A DNA stretch of 64,000 nucleotides from contig CAYOGL010000003.1 of the NCBI GenBank assembly GCA_964403515.1, positions 62,001-126,000 on the forward strand, in the 5' to 3' direction. A model generated the notes under the pieces. The model was given only the letters and a program-made list of their open reading frames with translations, made no database searches and was not told where the DNA came from. Source of the DNA: Usitatibacter sp964403515 (GTDB lineage Bacteria > Pseudomonadota > Gammaproteobacteria > Burkholderiales > Usitatibacteraceae). Shown piece by piece: positions 15,653-23,593 of this stretch (position 1 is its first letter; the number at the start of each line of letters is the position of its first letter). The translations under genes were made by a program, and so were the position numbers.

Positions 15653-16609
15653 ATGCGCCTCGCCGCGCTTCTCGCCGGCCCGCTCCTGGGGCTCGCCGCG
15701 CACGCGGCCGGCGTGGAGCGCGGGCTGCCGCCCTACCGGCCGCAAGCCTTCGAGGTGCCCGCCGCCGCGGCGAGGGTGGTGGGATACAACGACATGCGCG
15801 AGATGCTCGCGCCGCTCGCGCGCCGCTTCGAGGCCGCGCACCCCGGCCTGCGCATCGAGCTCGACCTGCCCGGCACGCGGTTCGCGCCCGCGGCGCTCGC
15901 CAGCGGCAATTGCGTGCTCGCGCCGATGGGCGCGCTCTTCACGCCGGCGCAGCTCGACGCCTATCGCCGCTCGGTCGGCGCCGATCCGATGTTCTTCCGC
16001 GTGGCGCATGCGTCGCTCGATCCGAAGGCGCTGAGCGGGCCGCTCGCCATCTTCGTGCATCGCGACAACCCGCTCGTGTCGCTCACGCTCGAGCAGGCGG
16101 CGCGCCTGTTCGCGGGCGATGTGAGGACCTGGGGCGAACTCGGCCTGCCCGGCGAATGGTCGAAGCGCACCGTGTCGATCGCGGGTCTGAAGGACGCAGC
16201 CCCGCTGGCATTGGAGTTCGGCGCCGCGGCGATGCACGGCCGCGCGTTCGCCGCACGCATGCGACGCTTCGCGCAGTCGGTGCAGGTCGTGCGCGAGATC
16301 GCGGCCGACCGCGATGCCGTCGGGTTCGCCGCGGCGATGCGCGGGTCGGAGGGCGTGCGCATCGTCCCGGTCGCGCGCCGCGCCGGTGAGCCTGCCGTCA
16401 TGCCGGCCGAGGCCACGCTGCGCGCGGGCCGCTATCCGCTCGATCGCTACCTGGTGATCTATGCCCGAGCGCCGCTCACGCCGCTCGTGCGCGACTTCCT
16501 GCGCCTCGTCCTGTCGCGCGAGGGCCAGGAGGCCGTGGCCGCCACGCCCCAGCGCTACATTCCCCTCGCCGCGGAGGAGGCAGCCGCGGAGCGCGCGCGG
16601 CTGCGATGA
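15653..16609 (+). CDS. Divergent PstS-like substrate-binding protein
   Basis: 318 residues, the shortest and most divergent PstS-like protein here. The start at 15653 gives a short signal peptide ending LAAHA-AG. Kept motifs are YNDMREMLAPLARRFE, HRDNPLVSLTLEQAARLF, WGELGLPGEWSK and DFLRLVLSREGQ. The ligand loop is changed to GTRFAPAALASGNCVLAPMGA, with a Cys not seen at that place in the other copies, so ligand specificity may differ. It ends the operon that starts at 11190 and is followed by a new Pho-type promoter. Confidence 0.8.
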   Translation: MRLAALLAGPLLGLAAHAAGVERGLPPYRPQAFEVPAAAARVVGYNDMREMLAPLARRFEAAHPGLRIELDLPGTRFAPAALASGNCVLAPMGALFTPAQLDAYRRSVGADPMFFRVAHASLDPKALSGPLAIFVHRDNPLVSLTLEQAARLFAGDVRTWGELGLPGEWSKRTVSIAGLKDAAPLALEFGAAAMHGRAFAARMRRFAQSVQVVREIAADRDAVGFAAAMRGSEGVRIVPVARRAGEPAVMPAEATLRAGRYPLDRYLVIYARAPLTPLVRDFLRLVLSREGQEAVAATPQRYIPLAAEEAAAERARLR

Positions 16610-16618
16610 GCGCGCAAC

Positions 16619-16673
16619 GCTTAACGGGCATTCAGAAAACGTAAAGCTTGCGTTCAGCGGGCGGCCCTACGCT
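16619..16673 (+). promoter_or_regulatory. PhoB-type operator and promoter
   Basis: GCTTAAC at 16619 (variant of the CCTGAAC block), phased units ATTCA 16630, GTAAA 16641 and GTTCA 16652, and a -10-like TACGCT at 16668-16673. Same 44-base layout as the other five promoters. It serves a single gene ending at the terminator at 17799. Confidence 0.75.
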
Positions 16674-16706
16674 TGCAGGCAGCCCTCTTCGCCCAGGAGA
16701 CCGTCC

Positions 16707-17753
16707 ATGAAAGCGCCGCTCGCCCTCGCCGCCGCCACGCTCCTCGCGCTCGCCGCCGCGTCGGCCCACGCCCTCAAGTACGCCGCGCCCGAGCACGACC
16801 TGCAGGTCGACCCGTCGATGCCGGCGTGGAACCCGGGACCGGTGGCGAGCAAGCCCGAGGAAGAGCTCAACATCGTCGGCGCCGACACCATGGACGAGAT
16901 CACCCTCGGGTGGATGAAGATCTACCGCGAGCAGTACCCGAAGCTCTCGCTCACGATGGACATGCGCGCCTCGGGCGCGGGCATGCCGGGGCTGGTGTCC
17001 GACAAGGGCGATATCGCCCCGGTGGCGCGCGAGATCTTCCCCGCCGAGCGCAAGGCCTTCGTCGACAAGTTCGGCTACGAGCCGCTGGAGATCAAGGTCG
17101 CGACGGGCAGCGTCGGCTCGCTCGGCAAGACCGCCACGACCGTGATCCTCGTCGACCGCAACAACCCGATCGATTGCCTGTCGGTGGCGCAGCTCGACGC
17201 CGTCTATTCGAAGACGCGCAAGCACGGCTACAAGGAGGTGCGCACGTGGGGCGACGTCGGCGCCACGGGCGAGTGGGCGAGCCGGCCCATCAAGCTCTAC
17301 GGGCTCAAGCCCGTGAACGGCATCGAGCAGTACTTCAAGCGTGTGATCATGGAAGACGGCGAGTACAAGGACGGCATCCAGTTCGTGAAGGGCAAGGGCT
17401 TCACCCACGCCTTCACCGTCGCGGCCGAGGACATGCAGCAGCATCCCGAAGGCCTCACCTATGCGCTGATGGCCAACGTCACGCCGAACGTGAAGGTGCT
17501 CAAGGTCTCGGCCACCGAGGGCGGCCCGTGCTACGCGCCGACCGTCGAGACCGTGTACAAGCACGAGTACCCGATGAGCCGCTACATCTACATCTACGTG
17601 AACCGCAAGCCGGGCGAGCCGCTCGCGCCGAAGGTGCGCGAGTTCCTCCGGCTCGTGCTGAGCCGCGAGGGCCAGGACGTGGTGGCCAAGGAACGCGTGT
17701 TCATCCCGCTCATGCCGCAGGTGGTCGAGGAAGAGCGCAGGAAGCTCGACTGA
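16707..17753 (+). CDS. PstS-like periplasmic substrate-binding protein (monocistronic)
   Basis: 348 residues; ATG 16707 after CCAGGAGA, signal peptide ending ASAHA-LKY. Motifs: ELNIVGADTMDEITLGWMK near residue 52, RASGAGMPGLVSDKGDIAP as ligand loop near 90 (closest in the window to the SGAG loop of classical PstS), DRNNPIDCLSVAQLDAVYS, WGDVGATGEWAS and EFLRLVLSREGQ. It has its own Pho-type promoter and terminator, so it can be produced at a different level from the operon copies. It is the best candidate for a true high-affinity phosphate-binding PstS; this is inference. Confidence 0.85.
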   Translation: MKAPLALAAATLLALAAASAHALKYAAPEHDLQVDPSMPAWNPGPVASKPEEELNIVGADTMDEITLGWMKIYREQYPKLSLTMDMRASGAGMPGLVSDKGDIAPVAREIFPAERKAFVDKFGYEPLEIKVATGSVGSLGKTATTVILVDRNNPIDCLSVAQLDAVYSKTRKHGYKEVRTWGDVGATGEWASRPIKLYGLKPVNGIEQYFKRVIMEDGEYKDGIQFVKGKGFTHAFTVAAEDMQQHPEGLTYALMANVTPNVKVLKVSATEGGPCYAPTVETVYKHEYPMSRYIYIYVNRKPGEPLAPKVREFLRLVLSREGQDVVAKERVFIPLMPQVVEEERRKLD

Positions 17754-17798
17754 AGCGGGGCGCGCAATCGTTCTCCTCCTCGGCGCGTCCCCAGGGTT

Positions 17799-17829
17799 GA
17801 GGCCTCCGCAAGAGGCCTCTTTTTTTTTT
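17799..17829 (+). terminator. Rho-independent terminator
   Basis: A perfect 8-base stem (GAGGCCTC, loop CGCAA, GAGGCCTC) is followed directly by ten T. It stops transcription from the 16707 gene. The first unit of the next Pho-type promoter begins only four bases after the T tract. Confidence 0.92.
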
Positions 17830-17832
17830 GGA

Positions 17833-17876
17833 ATTCAGGATGGATAAAGGCTGCGTTCAGGCGGCGGGCGCAACGT
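17833..17876 (+). promoter_or_regulatory. PhoB-type operator and promoter
   Basis: Phased units ATTCA 17833, ATAAA 17844 and GTTCA 17855, with CAACGT at the -10 position (17871-17876), the only copy whose -10 starts with C. The CCTGAAC block is missing; its place is taken by the T tract of the preceding terminator. Confidence 0.7.
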
Positions 17877-17899
17877 GGCGACCAACGAAAGGAAAGCCG

Positions 17900-19069
17900 A
17901 TGAATCGACGTGCCGCAGGAATGGCCCTCGTCGCCGCGACGCTCGCCGCGAGCGCGCTGGCGCAGACGCAATCGGAGGACACGCAGAAGGCCCTGCGCGC
18001 GCAGGCCGATCGCGCCGGCGTGATCTACCAGCGCGGGCGCGCGGCGCACTACACGACGAAGTTCGACCTTTCGGGACTGCCGCATTACCGGCCGAAGCAG
18101 ATCCTCACCGGCTGGGTGCGCCTGCACGGCAACAACTATCTTTCGGACGGTCTGCTGGGCGAGCTGTGGCAGCAGGGTTTCGCGAAGTACCAGCCGGGCA
18201 TCCGCCTGTCGTACTACCTGCCCACCTCCGCGCTCGCGTTCGCCGCGCTCTACTACGACCAGGCGGACCTCGTCATGGGCCATCGCCCGAGCTTCTACGA
18301 CCTGCTCGCCTACGAGCGCGTGAAGAGCTTCGATCCCACCGAGATCACCGCGGTCACCGGATCGTACGACGTCGGTGGATGGGAGAACTCGCTCGCGATC
18401 CTGGTGAACGAGGACAACCCGATCGCCTGCATCAACATGGAGCAGCTCGACGGCGTCTTCGGCTCGGAGCGCGCCGGCGGCTGGGCGGGCACCAACTGGC
18501 GCACCGACTGGGCGCGCGGGCCTGAGCGCAACATCCGCACCTGGGGGCAACTCGGCCTCACCGGCGAGTGGGCCGACAAGCCGATCGACGTGTACGGCTT
18601 CAGCGTGCGCTACAACACGGCGAGCGACTTCTCGGACAAGGTGCTCAAGGGCAGCGACAAGTGGAACGAGAAGCTGCAGGCGTACGGCAACATCGTGAAC
18701 CCCGACGGCTCGCGCTACATCGAGGCGGACCAGATCACCGACCACGTGGGGCGCGACAGGTATGCCATCGGCTACAACCGCTTCCGCGGCGAGCGCGCGC
18801 ACGTGAAGCGCATCGCGGTGGCGCCGGGCAACACGCACGACTGCGTGCCGCACACGCTCGAGAACGTGCAGAACCGCACCTATCCGCTCTTCACCGAGCA
18901 GTACTTCTTCGTGAGCGTGAAGCCGGGAGCCGCGATGGACCCGAAGGTGCGCGAGTTCCTGCGCTATGTCCTGAGCCAGGAAGGACAGGCGGCCGTCGTG
19001 CAGGACGGCAAGTACCTTCCGCTCACCGCGGAAGTCGTGCGCGAGCAGCTGCGCAAGCTCGGCGAATAG
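17900..19069 (+). CDS. PstS-like periplasmic substrate-binding protein (long subfamily)
   Basis: 389 residues; ATG 17900 follows AAAGGAAAG and gives a signal peptide ending ASALAQ. Earlier in-frame ATGs at 17828 and 17840 lie inside the operator. It belongs to the long subfamily with the genes at 1198 and 2385: KFDLSGLPHYRPK, LHGNNYLSDG, TSALAFAALYYDQADL in the ligand-loop position, GGWAGTNWRTDW, WGQLGLTGEWADKP and EFLRYVLSQEGQ. It is the first gene of a two-gene unit with a barrel-like protein 43 bases downstream. Confidence 0.85.
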   Translation: MNRRAAGMALVAATLAASALAQTQSEDTQKALRAQADRAGVIYQRGRAAHYTTKFDLSGLPHYRPKQILTGWVRLHGNNYLSDGLLGELWQQGFAKYQPGIRLSYYLPTSALAFAALYYDQADLVMGHRPSFYDLLAYERVKSFDPTEITAVTGSYDVGGWENSLAILVNEDNPIACINMEQLDGVFGSERAGGWAGTNWRTDWARGPERNIRTWGQLGLTGEWADKPIDVYGFSVRYNTASDFSDKVLKGSDKWNEKLQAYGNIVNPDGSRYIEADQITDHVGRDRYAIGYNRFRGERAHVKRIAVAPGNTHDCVPHTLENVQNRTYPLFTEQYFFVSVKPGAAMDPKVREFLRYVLSQEGQAAVVQDGKYLPLTAEVVREQLRKLGE

Positions 19070-19112
19070 GCTCGTTGCGCATTCCCCGGACAAACCCAGG
19101 AAGACCCGAACG

Positions 19113-19853
19113 ATGAAGAAGCGCCTCGCCGGGCTCGTCCTGGCCGCCGCCCTCGTGCCCGCGATCGCGGCGGCGCAGGGCGGCCCGCCGCTCGTGACCG
19201 ACGATCCCGAGACGCCGGCCGACGGCCGTTGGGAGATCAATCTCGCCGGCATCTACGCACGCACGCACGAGCGGCAGGACCTCGCGCTGCCCGATGCGGA
19301 CATCAACTACGGCTGGGGCGGCCACGTCCAGCTCAAGCTCGACGTGCCGTGGGCGTTCTCGCGCGATGGCGACGATCGCTGGAAGAGCGGCCTGGGCGCC
19401 GCGCAGGCCGGCGTGAAATGGCGCTTCGTCGATCGCGAGAACGCCGGCTTCTCGATGTCGACCTATCCGCAGTACACGTGGAACCCGCTGCCGTCCTCGG
19501 CGCATCGCGGCATCACCTCGCCCGACAACGAGTTCTTCCTGCCGGTCGAGGTCGCCGCCGAGATCGGCGGCGTGGGCCTCGACGCCGAGGCCGGCCGCAA
19601 CTTCGTGCACAACCGGCCCGGCGAATGGGCGCTCGGCGGCATCGTGGCGCCCAGGTGCAGCGAGCGCGTCGAGTGCCTGTTCGAGGCGCACGAGACGTGG
19701 TCGTCGCACGCGCACCAGACGTTGCTCAACATCGGCACGCGCGTGACGCTGCGCGAAGGCCTCACGCTGCTGGGCGCGGTCGGGCGCGAGCTCGGCAACG
19801 CCGAGGATCGGCGCCACGTGCTGGTGTACCTCGGCGTGCAGATCCTGCTCTGA
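19113..19853 (+). CDS. Putative outer-membrane beta-barrel (transporter-like) protein
   Basis: 246 residues with signal peptide ending IAAAQG. The mature protein begins PPLVTDDPETPADGRWEIN, a start typical of the phenol MetA-pathway/transporter outer-membrane family. It then shows alternating amphipathic strands (GGHVQLKLDVPW, AQAGVKWRF, HQTLLNIGTRVTL) and ends in a hydrophobic strand with terminal Leu. It lies 43 bases downstream of a PstS-like gene in a Pho-type unit, so it may let the same ligand cross the outer membrane passively. The family assignment rests on pattern recognition only. Confidence 0.7.
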   Translation: MKKRLAGLVLAAALVPAIAAAQGGPPLVTDDPETPADGRWEINLAGIYARTHERQDLALPDADINYGWGGHVQLKLDVPWAFSRDGDDRWKSGLGAAQAGVKWRFVDRENAGFSMSTYPQYTWNPLPSSAHRGITSPDNEFFLPVEVAAEIGGVGLDAEAGRNFVHNRPGEWALGGIVAPRCSERVECLFEAHETWSSHAHQTLLNIGTRVTLREGLTLLGAVGRELGNAEDRRHVLVYLGVQILL

Positions 19854-19868
19854 GCCCGCCGCGGGGCC

Positions 19869-20354
19869 TCAGTGCCGCGTGCCGCCGAAACGCTTCTGGA
19901 ACCACTCGTCGAGCATGCGCTTCTCGTAGACGAGCGGGTCGTTCTCGATCCCGCCCGGCACGAGCGGCCGCAGGTAATCGAGGTCGCACACGTGCTCCTG
20001 GCGCGGCTCGCCGGTGCGGCCCTGCGCCGTCACGGTGTAGCGCATGTCGATGCAGGGCGGATCGGCGCGCCCGGTCATGATGCGGATCTCGGTCGGCAGG
20101 TTCATGCGCGGGCGGCCCGCGCGATCGAGATCGAGCACCTCGATGTGCACCTCGGTGCCCGGCGCGAGGTAGCGATCGCCGAGCTGCTTCAGGTGGTCGG
20201 CGAGCGCCTTCATCACCTTCACCGGATCGGTACTGCGGTCGCCCGCGTCCTTGAAGCGATCGGGGTTGCCGTATTCCACCGTGACGCCGGCATGCACGTT
20301 CCCGGCGGCGAGGGCGAGCGCTGCGAGGAGCGCGGGGATGCGAAAGCGGTTCAT
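19869..20354 (-). CDS. DUF3016 family exported protein
   Basis: 161 residues on the minus strand with signal peptide ending GNVHAG. The mature sequence (VTVEYGNPDRFKDAG, LGDRYLAPGTEVHIEVLDLDRAGR, IRIMTGRADPPCIDMRY, KRMLDEWF) matches the DUF3016 pattern, whose function is unknown. It converges with the barrel gene (15 bases between stops) and is divergent from the PepSY gene at 20513. The 158-base gap upstream contains the plus-strand Pho-type promoter. An upstream in-frame ATG at 20402 is less likely because it spoils the signal peptide. Confidence 0.75.
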   Translation of the reverse strand: MNRFRIPALLAALALAAGNVHAGVTVEYGNPDRFKDAGDRSTDPVKVMKALADHLKQLGDRYLAPGTEVHIEVLDLDRAGRPRMNLPTEIRIMTGRADPPCIDMRYTVTAQGRTGEPRQEHVCDLDYLRPLVPGGIENDPLVYEKRMLDEWFQKRFGGTRH

Positions 20355-20426
20355 GGTTCGACTCCGGCAGCGGGCAATGCGATTCGGACCGTACACCGCC
20401 ACGCGCGTTCCTGGAAGCGCCGCGTT

Positions 20427-20481
20427 CCTGAACGGATATTCAGAACCGGTTCACGGTGGATTCAGGGCCGGCCGATAACGT
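20427..20481 (+). promoter_or_regulatory. PhoB-type operator and promoter
   Basis: CCTGAAC 20427, units ATTCA 20438, GTTCA 20449 and ATTCA 20460 (the best-matching triple in the window), and -10-like TAACGT at 20476-20481. The expected transcript start near 20488 rules out an ATG at 20456 for the next gene. Confidence 0.8.
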
Positions 20482-20512
20482 GCGTGAGAACCGCAACCTG
20501 CGCCCGAATCGA

Positions 20513-21622
20513 ATGAAGCCGATGCGCGAGATCGTCCTCACCGTCCATCGCTGGACCGGCCTCACCGCGGGGCTGCTCGTGGTGATGGTCGTGCTCACCG
20601 GACTCGGCATGGTGTTCCGGCCGCAGCTCGAGCCGCGCATCGATCGCGCGCTGCACGAGGTGGACACGTGCACGTCGCGCATTCCGCTCGACACGCTCGC
20701 CGAGCGCGCGCGCGAAGCCCATGGCGGCCGGACCATCCGCCAGGTGGAGCTCGCGAACGCCGGTTTCGGTGCGACGGTGGTGCGCTACACCGAAGATCTG
20801 GGCGTGTACCTCGATCCGTGCTCCGGGCGCGTGCTCGGGACGCAGGATCGCTGGGGCGGCGTGTTCGGCACGATCGAGTACCTGCATCGCCTGCGCTTCT
20901 TCAAGGACACGGACGTCTCGGAGACCGTCGCCGGCACGTCGAGCCTCGTGCTCGCGCTCGTCATGGTGGGCGGCGGCATCGCGGTGTGGTGGCCCGCGAC
21001 GCGGCGCCAGTGGAAGAGCGCGTGGAAGCTGCGCTGGCGCCTGAAGGGCGCGGCCTTCGAGATCAACCTGCATCGCACCTACGGCATCTACGCCGCGCTG
21101 GTCATCCTCGCCACGGCGCTCGCATCGCTCACGTTCGTCTTCGGCTGGGCGAACGCGGCGGTGTACGCGGTGACCGGCTCGGCGCCGCCCGCGCCGAAGC
21201 CGCATTCCACGGGTGCGTCGACGACGCTCGCGCCGCTCGAGCGGCTTCTCGAGCGCACGCTCGCGACCGTGCCCGGCGCGCGCGACATCACGCTGCTCCT
21301 GCCGAAGAAGCCGGGCGACGCGGTCGAGGCCACCGTGATCGAGCGCGATGCGCCCCATCCGAACGCCGCCACGCTGGTGTATCTCGACGCGCACACCGCG
21401 CGGGTCGTGGGCTTCGCGCCGTACGCCGCGGCGAGCGCGGGAACGCGCGCTTATCGGTGGCTCAAGTCGATGCACATGGGCTACATCGGCGGCCTCTTCG
21501 GCCAGCTGGTGCTCTTCGCGGGCGTGCTGGCCGTGCCCGTGCTCGGCTACACGGGCATCCGCAGCTGGCTGCGGCGTCGCGTGCCGCGCGCCGAACGCGC
21601 GGCCGCGCGGCAGGCCGCCTGA
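20513..21622 (+). CDS. PepSY-type membrane protein
   Basis: 369 residues. ATG 20513 is chosen because the promoter lies over the earlier ATG; ATG 20522 is also possible. It has the same layout as the membrane part of the 11735 protein: HRWTGLTAG, a periplasmic loop with a Cys pair (DTCTSR, DPCSG), LHRLRFF, a helix ending GGIAVWWPAT, INLHRTYGIYA, MHMGYIGGLFGQ and a final helix. It lacks the reductase and ferredoxin modules. Such proteins are linked to iron-siderophore reduction next to TonB receptors. Conserved His residues in four helices suggest haem binding. Confidence 0.85.
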   Translation: MKPMREIVLTVHRWTGLTAGLLVVMVVLTGLGMVFRPQLEPRIDRALHEVDTCTSRIPLDTLAERAREAHGGRTIRQVELANAGFGATVVRYTEDLGVYLDPCSGRVLGTQDRWGGVFGTIEYLHRLRFFKDTDVSETVAGTSSLVLALVMVGGGIAVWWPATRRQWKSAWKLRWRLKGAAFEINLHRTYGIYAALVILATALASLTFVFGWANAAVYAVTGSAPPAPKPHSTGASTTLAPLERLLERTLATVPGARDITLLLPKKPGDAVEATVIERDAPHPNAATLVYLDAHTARVVGFAPYAAASAGTRAYRWLKSMHMGYIGGLFGQLVLFAGVLAVPVLGYTGIRSWLRRRVPRAERAAARQAA

Positions 21623-21642
21623 CGACATCGGAGGAAAGCGCC

Positions 21643-22512
21643 ATGAACCCACGCCTGCTCATCGCCATCTTCGCCGCCGCCGCGGGCCTCGCGCACGCGG
21701 CCGACATCCCGCTCAAGACGTATGCGCAGGAGCTCGTCGACCGGACGGTCGCGAGCGATCGCGCGCTGCTCGTCGTCGTCATGCACGTGACCCCGCCGGG
21801 CGCGCCGCAGAACGTGATCATCGCCTCGAACATCGGCCGCATCGGCAAGCCCGCGGACGCCGACGACCAGCGGGTGATCGACACCGGCAAGCCGAACCTC
21901 GAGGTGGCCCACGGCGGGCGGCGCTTCGAGGTGGAGCTGCCGCTCCACGATGCGTCGCGCACGACCATCGGGGCGCTCGGCCTGGTGTGGAAATACCACG
22001 CGGGCGAGCCGAAGTCCGCGCTCGAGCGGCGTGCGACCAAGATCCGCGACGATCTCGCGCGCCACATCCTCGACACCGCGAGCCTGCTCGACAAGTACCC
22101 GTTCGTTCCCGCCGCCACGACGAAGACGCACGCGCAGAAGCTCGTCGACGAGGCGCTCGCCCGCCACGCCGACGTCACCGTGATCGCGTTGCGTGGCCCG
22201 GTGAAGGGCGAGGACGGCATCCTCCTGCTCGGATCGACGTTCGGCCGCCACGGCAAGCCCGCGGACGCCGACGACCTCAAGGTGTTCCAGAGCGAGGAGC
22301 CGGCGAGCGGCCCGCGCGGCGGCGGCAAGCGCTTCGGCGTCGACGTGCAGCTGCGCGATGCGGGCGGGCGCCTCGTCGGAACGATGAACGTCGGTTACCC
22401 GTACCGCGCGGGTGACGACACCAAGGCGCTCCTCGCCCACGCGCTCGCGCTGCGCGACGAGATCCAGAAACGCATTGCCTCGGCCGATGCCCTCGCCGAG
22501 CTCGATCCCTGA
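21643..22512 (+). CDS. Exported protein with two tandem copies of an unnamed domain
   Basis: 289 residues; ribosome-binding site GGAGGAAAG, signal peptide ending LAHAA-D. Two repeats, about 25-150 and 160-285, share AQELVD or AQKLVD, then GRIGKPADADD or GRHGKPADADD, a hydrophobic strand after FEVELPLHDASRT or FGVDVQLRDAGGR, and a C-terminal RDDLARHI or RDEIQKRI helix. The single-domain relative is at 11190. It follows a PepSY gene by 20 bases, the same association as at 11190/11735, so the two exported proteins probably work with the PepSY proteins. No named domain recognised. Confidence 0.8.
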   Translation: MNPRLLIAIFAAAAGLAHAADIPLKTYAQELVDRTVASDRALLVVVMHVTPPGAPQNVIIASNIGRIGKPADADDQRVIDTGKPNLEVAHGGRRFEVELPLHDASRTTIGALGLVWKYHAGEPKSALERRATKIRDDLARHILDTASLLDKYPFVPAATTKTHAQKLVDEALARHADVTVIALRGPVKGEDGILLLGSTFGRHGKPADADDLKVFQSEEPASGPRGGGKRFGVDVQLRDAGGRLVGTMNVGYPYRAGDDTKALLAHALALRDEIQKRIASADALAELDP

Positions 22513-22531
22513 GACCCGAGAACCGCCACCC

Positions 22532-23563
22532 ATGAAGAGTCCGCTTCCCCGCATCGCTTCCATCCTCGCGCTCGCCGCCGCTGTGGTGCCCGTGCTCGCG
22601 CTCGCCGCGCCGCCGCTGCAGCTCCTCGGCCGCACCGACGTCCCGGGCTTCGAGGGCGACTTCGACCACTTCGCCGCCGACGTGAAAGGCAACCGCCTCT
22701 TCCTCGCCGGCGAGGACAAGGGCACGCTCGAGGTGTTCGACCTGAGGAGCGGCAAGCACCTGCGCACCGTGGCCGGGCTCGAGGAGCCGCACGCGATCCT
22801 CTTCATGCCGGAGAAGAACCGCCTCATCGTCTCGAACAGCGGCGAGGGCATGACCAAGGTGCTCGACGGGCGCACGCTCGAGGTCGTCGGCACGATCAGG
22901 CTCACGCCGGGCGCCGACACGATGCGCTACGACCCGTCGACGCGCGAGGTGTGGATCGTCACCGGCGGCAAGAACGCCGGGCGTAAGCTGCCCGACACGA
23001 CGGTCGCGGTGGTCGATCCCATGACCGGGCGCCCGAAGGGCGAGGTCCGCTTCGACACCGACTTCACCGAGGACATCGCGATCGAGCAGAACGGCTCGCG
23101 GGCGTTCATCAACGTCACCGGCAAGGACTACGTCGCCGTGGTCGACAAGGGCACGCGCAAGGTGCTCGCGACGTGGCCGGTGCGCGAGGGCCACAACAAC
23201 GCGCCCATGGGCCTGGACGAGGAGCACAAGCGCCTCTTCGTGGTCACGCGCAAGCCGTTCAAGCTCGTGGTCCTCGACACCGACACCGGTCGCACCGTCG
23301 CGAGCATCGAGGCGCCGCAGCGCACCAACGAGCTCGTGGTCGATCACGCCAACCACCGCATCTATCTCGCGGGCGATGACTACGTATCCGTGATCCGGCA
23401 GGACGGCGCCGATCGCTACGAGGAGATCGCGCGCGTCCCGTCGGACAAGGGTGCGAAGACCGCGATCCTCGTGCCCGAGCTGCATCGCCTGTATGTGGCG
23501 GTGGCGGGCAAGGGCGCGACGAAGGCGGGTGTGCTGCGCTACGAGGTCGTCCCGGCGCGCTGA
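22532..23563 (+). CDS. Exported YVTN-type beta-propeller protein
   Basis: 343 residues with signal peptide ending LALAAP. Repeats of about 42 residues carry propeller strands (NRLFLAGEDKGTLEVFDL, NRLIVSNSGEGMTKVLDG, REVWIVTGG, KRLFVVTRKPFKLVVLDTDTG). The blade pattern is that of YVTN/NHL periplasmic propellers, usually binding or scaffold proteins. A paralogue with matching closing motifs (DRY, then LVPELHRLYVAVAG versus FVPEESRLYVAAPA) is at 58396. It lies 19 bases after the tandem-domain gene in a Pho-type operon; its partner is not known. Confidence 0.8.
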   Translation: MKSPLPRIASILALAAAVVPVLALAAPPLQLLGRTDVPGFEGDFDHFAADVKGNRLFLAGEDKGTLEVFDLRSGKHLRTVAGLEEPHAILFMPEKNRLIVSNSGEGMTKVLDGRTLEVVGTIRLTPGADTMRYDPSTREVWIVTGGKNAGRKLPDTTVAVVDPMTGRPKGEVRFDTDFTEDIAIEQNGSRAFINVTGKDYVAVVDKGTRKVLATWPVREGHNNAPMGLDEEHKRLFVVTRKPFKLVVLDTDTGRTVASIEAPQRTNELVVDHANHRIYLAGDDYVSVIRQDGADRYEEIARVPSDKGAKTAILVPELHRLYVAVAGKGATKAGVLRYEVVPAR

Positions 23564-23593
23564 CCGCGACGCGGCCCGCGAAACGGAGGGCGC

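Noticed and set aside
20456..20512. N-terminal extension of the PepSY protein from ATG 20456
   Set aside because: The operator and -10 lie at 20427-20481, so the transcript begins after this ATG.
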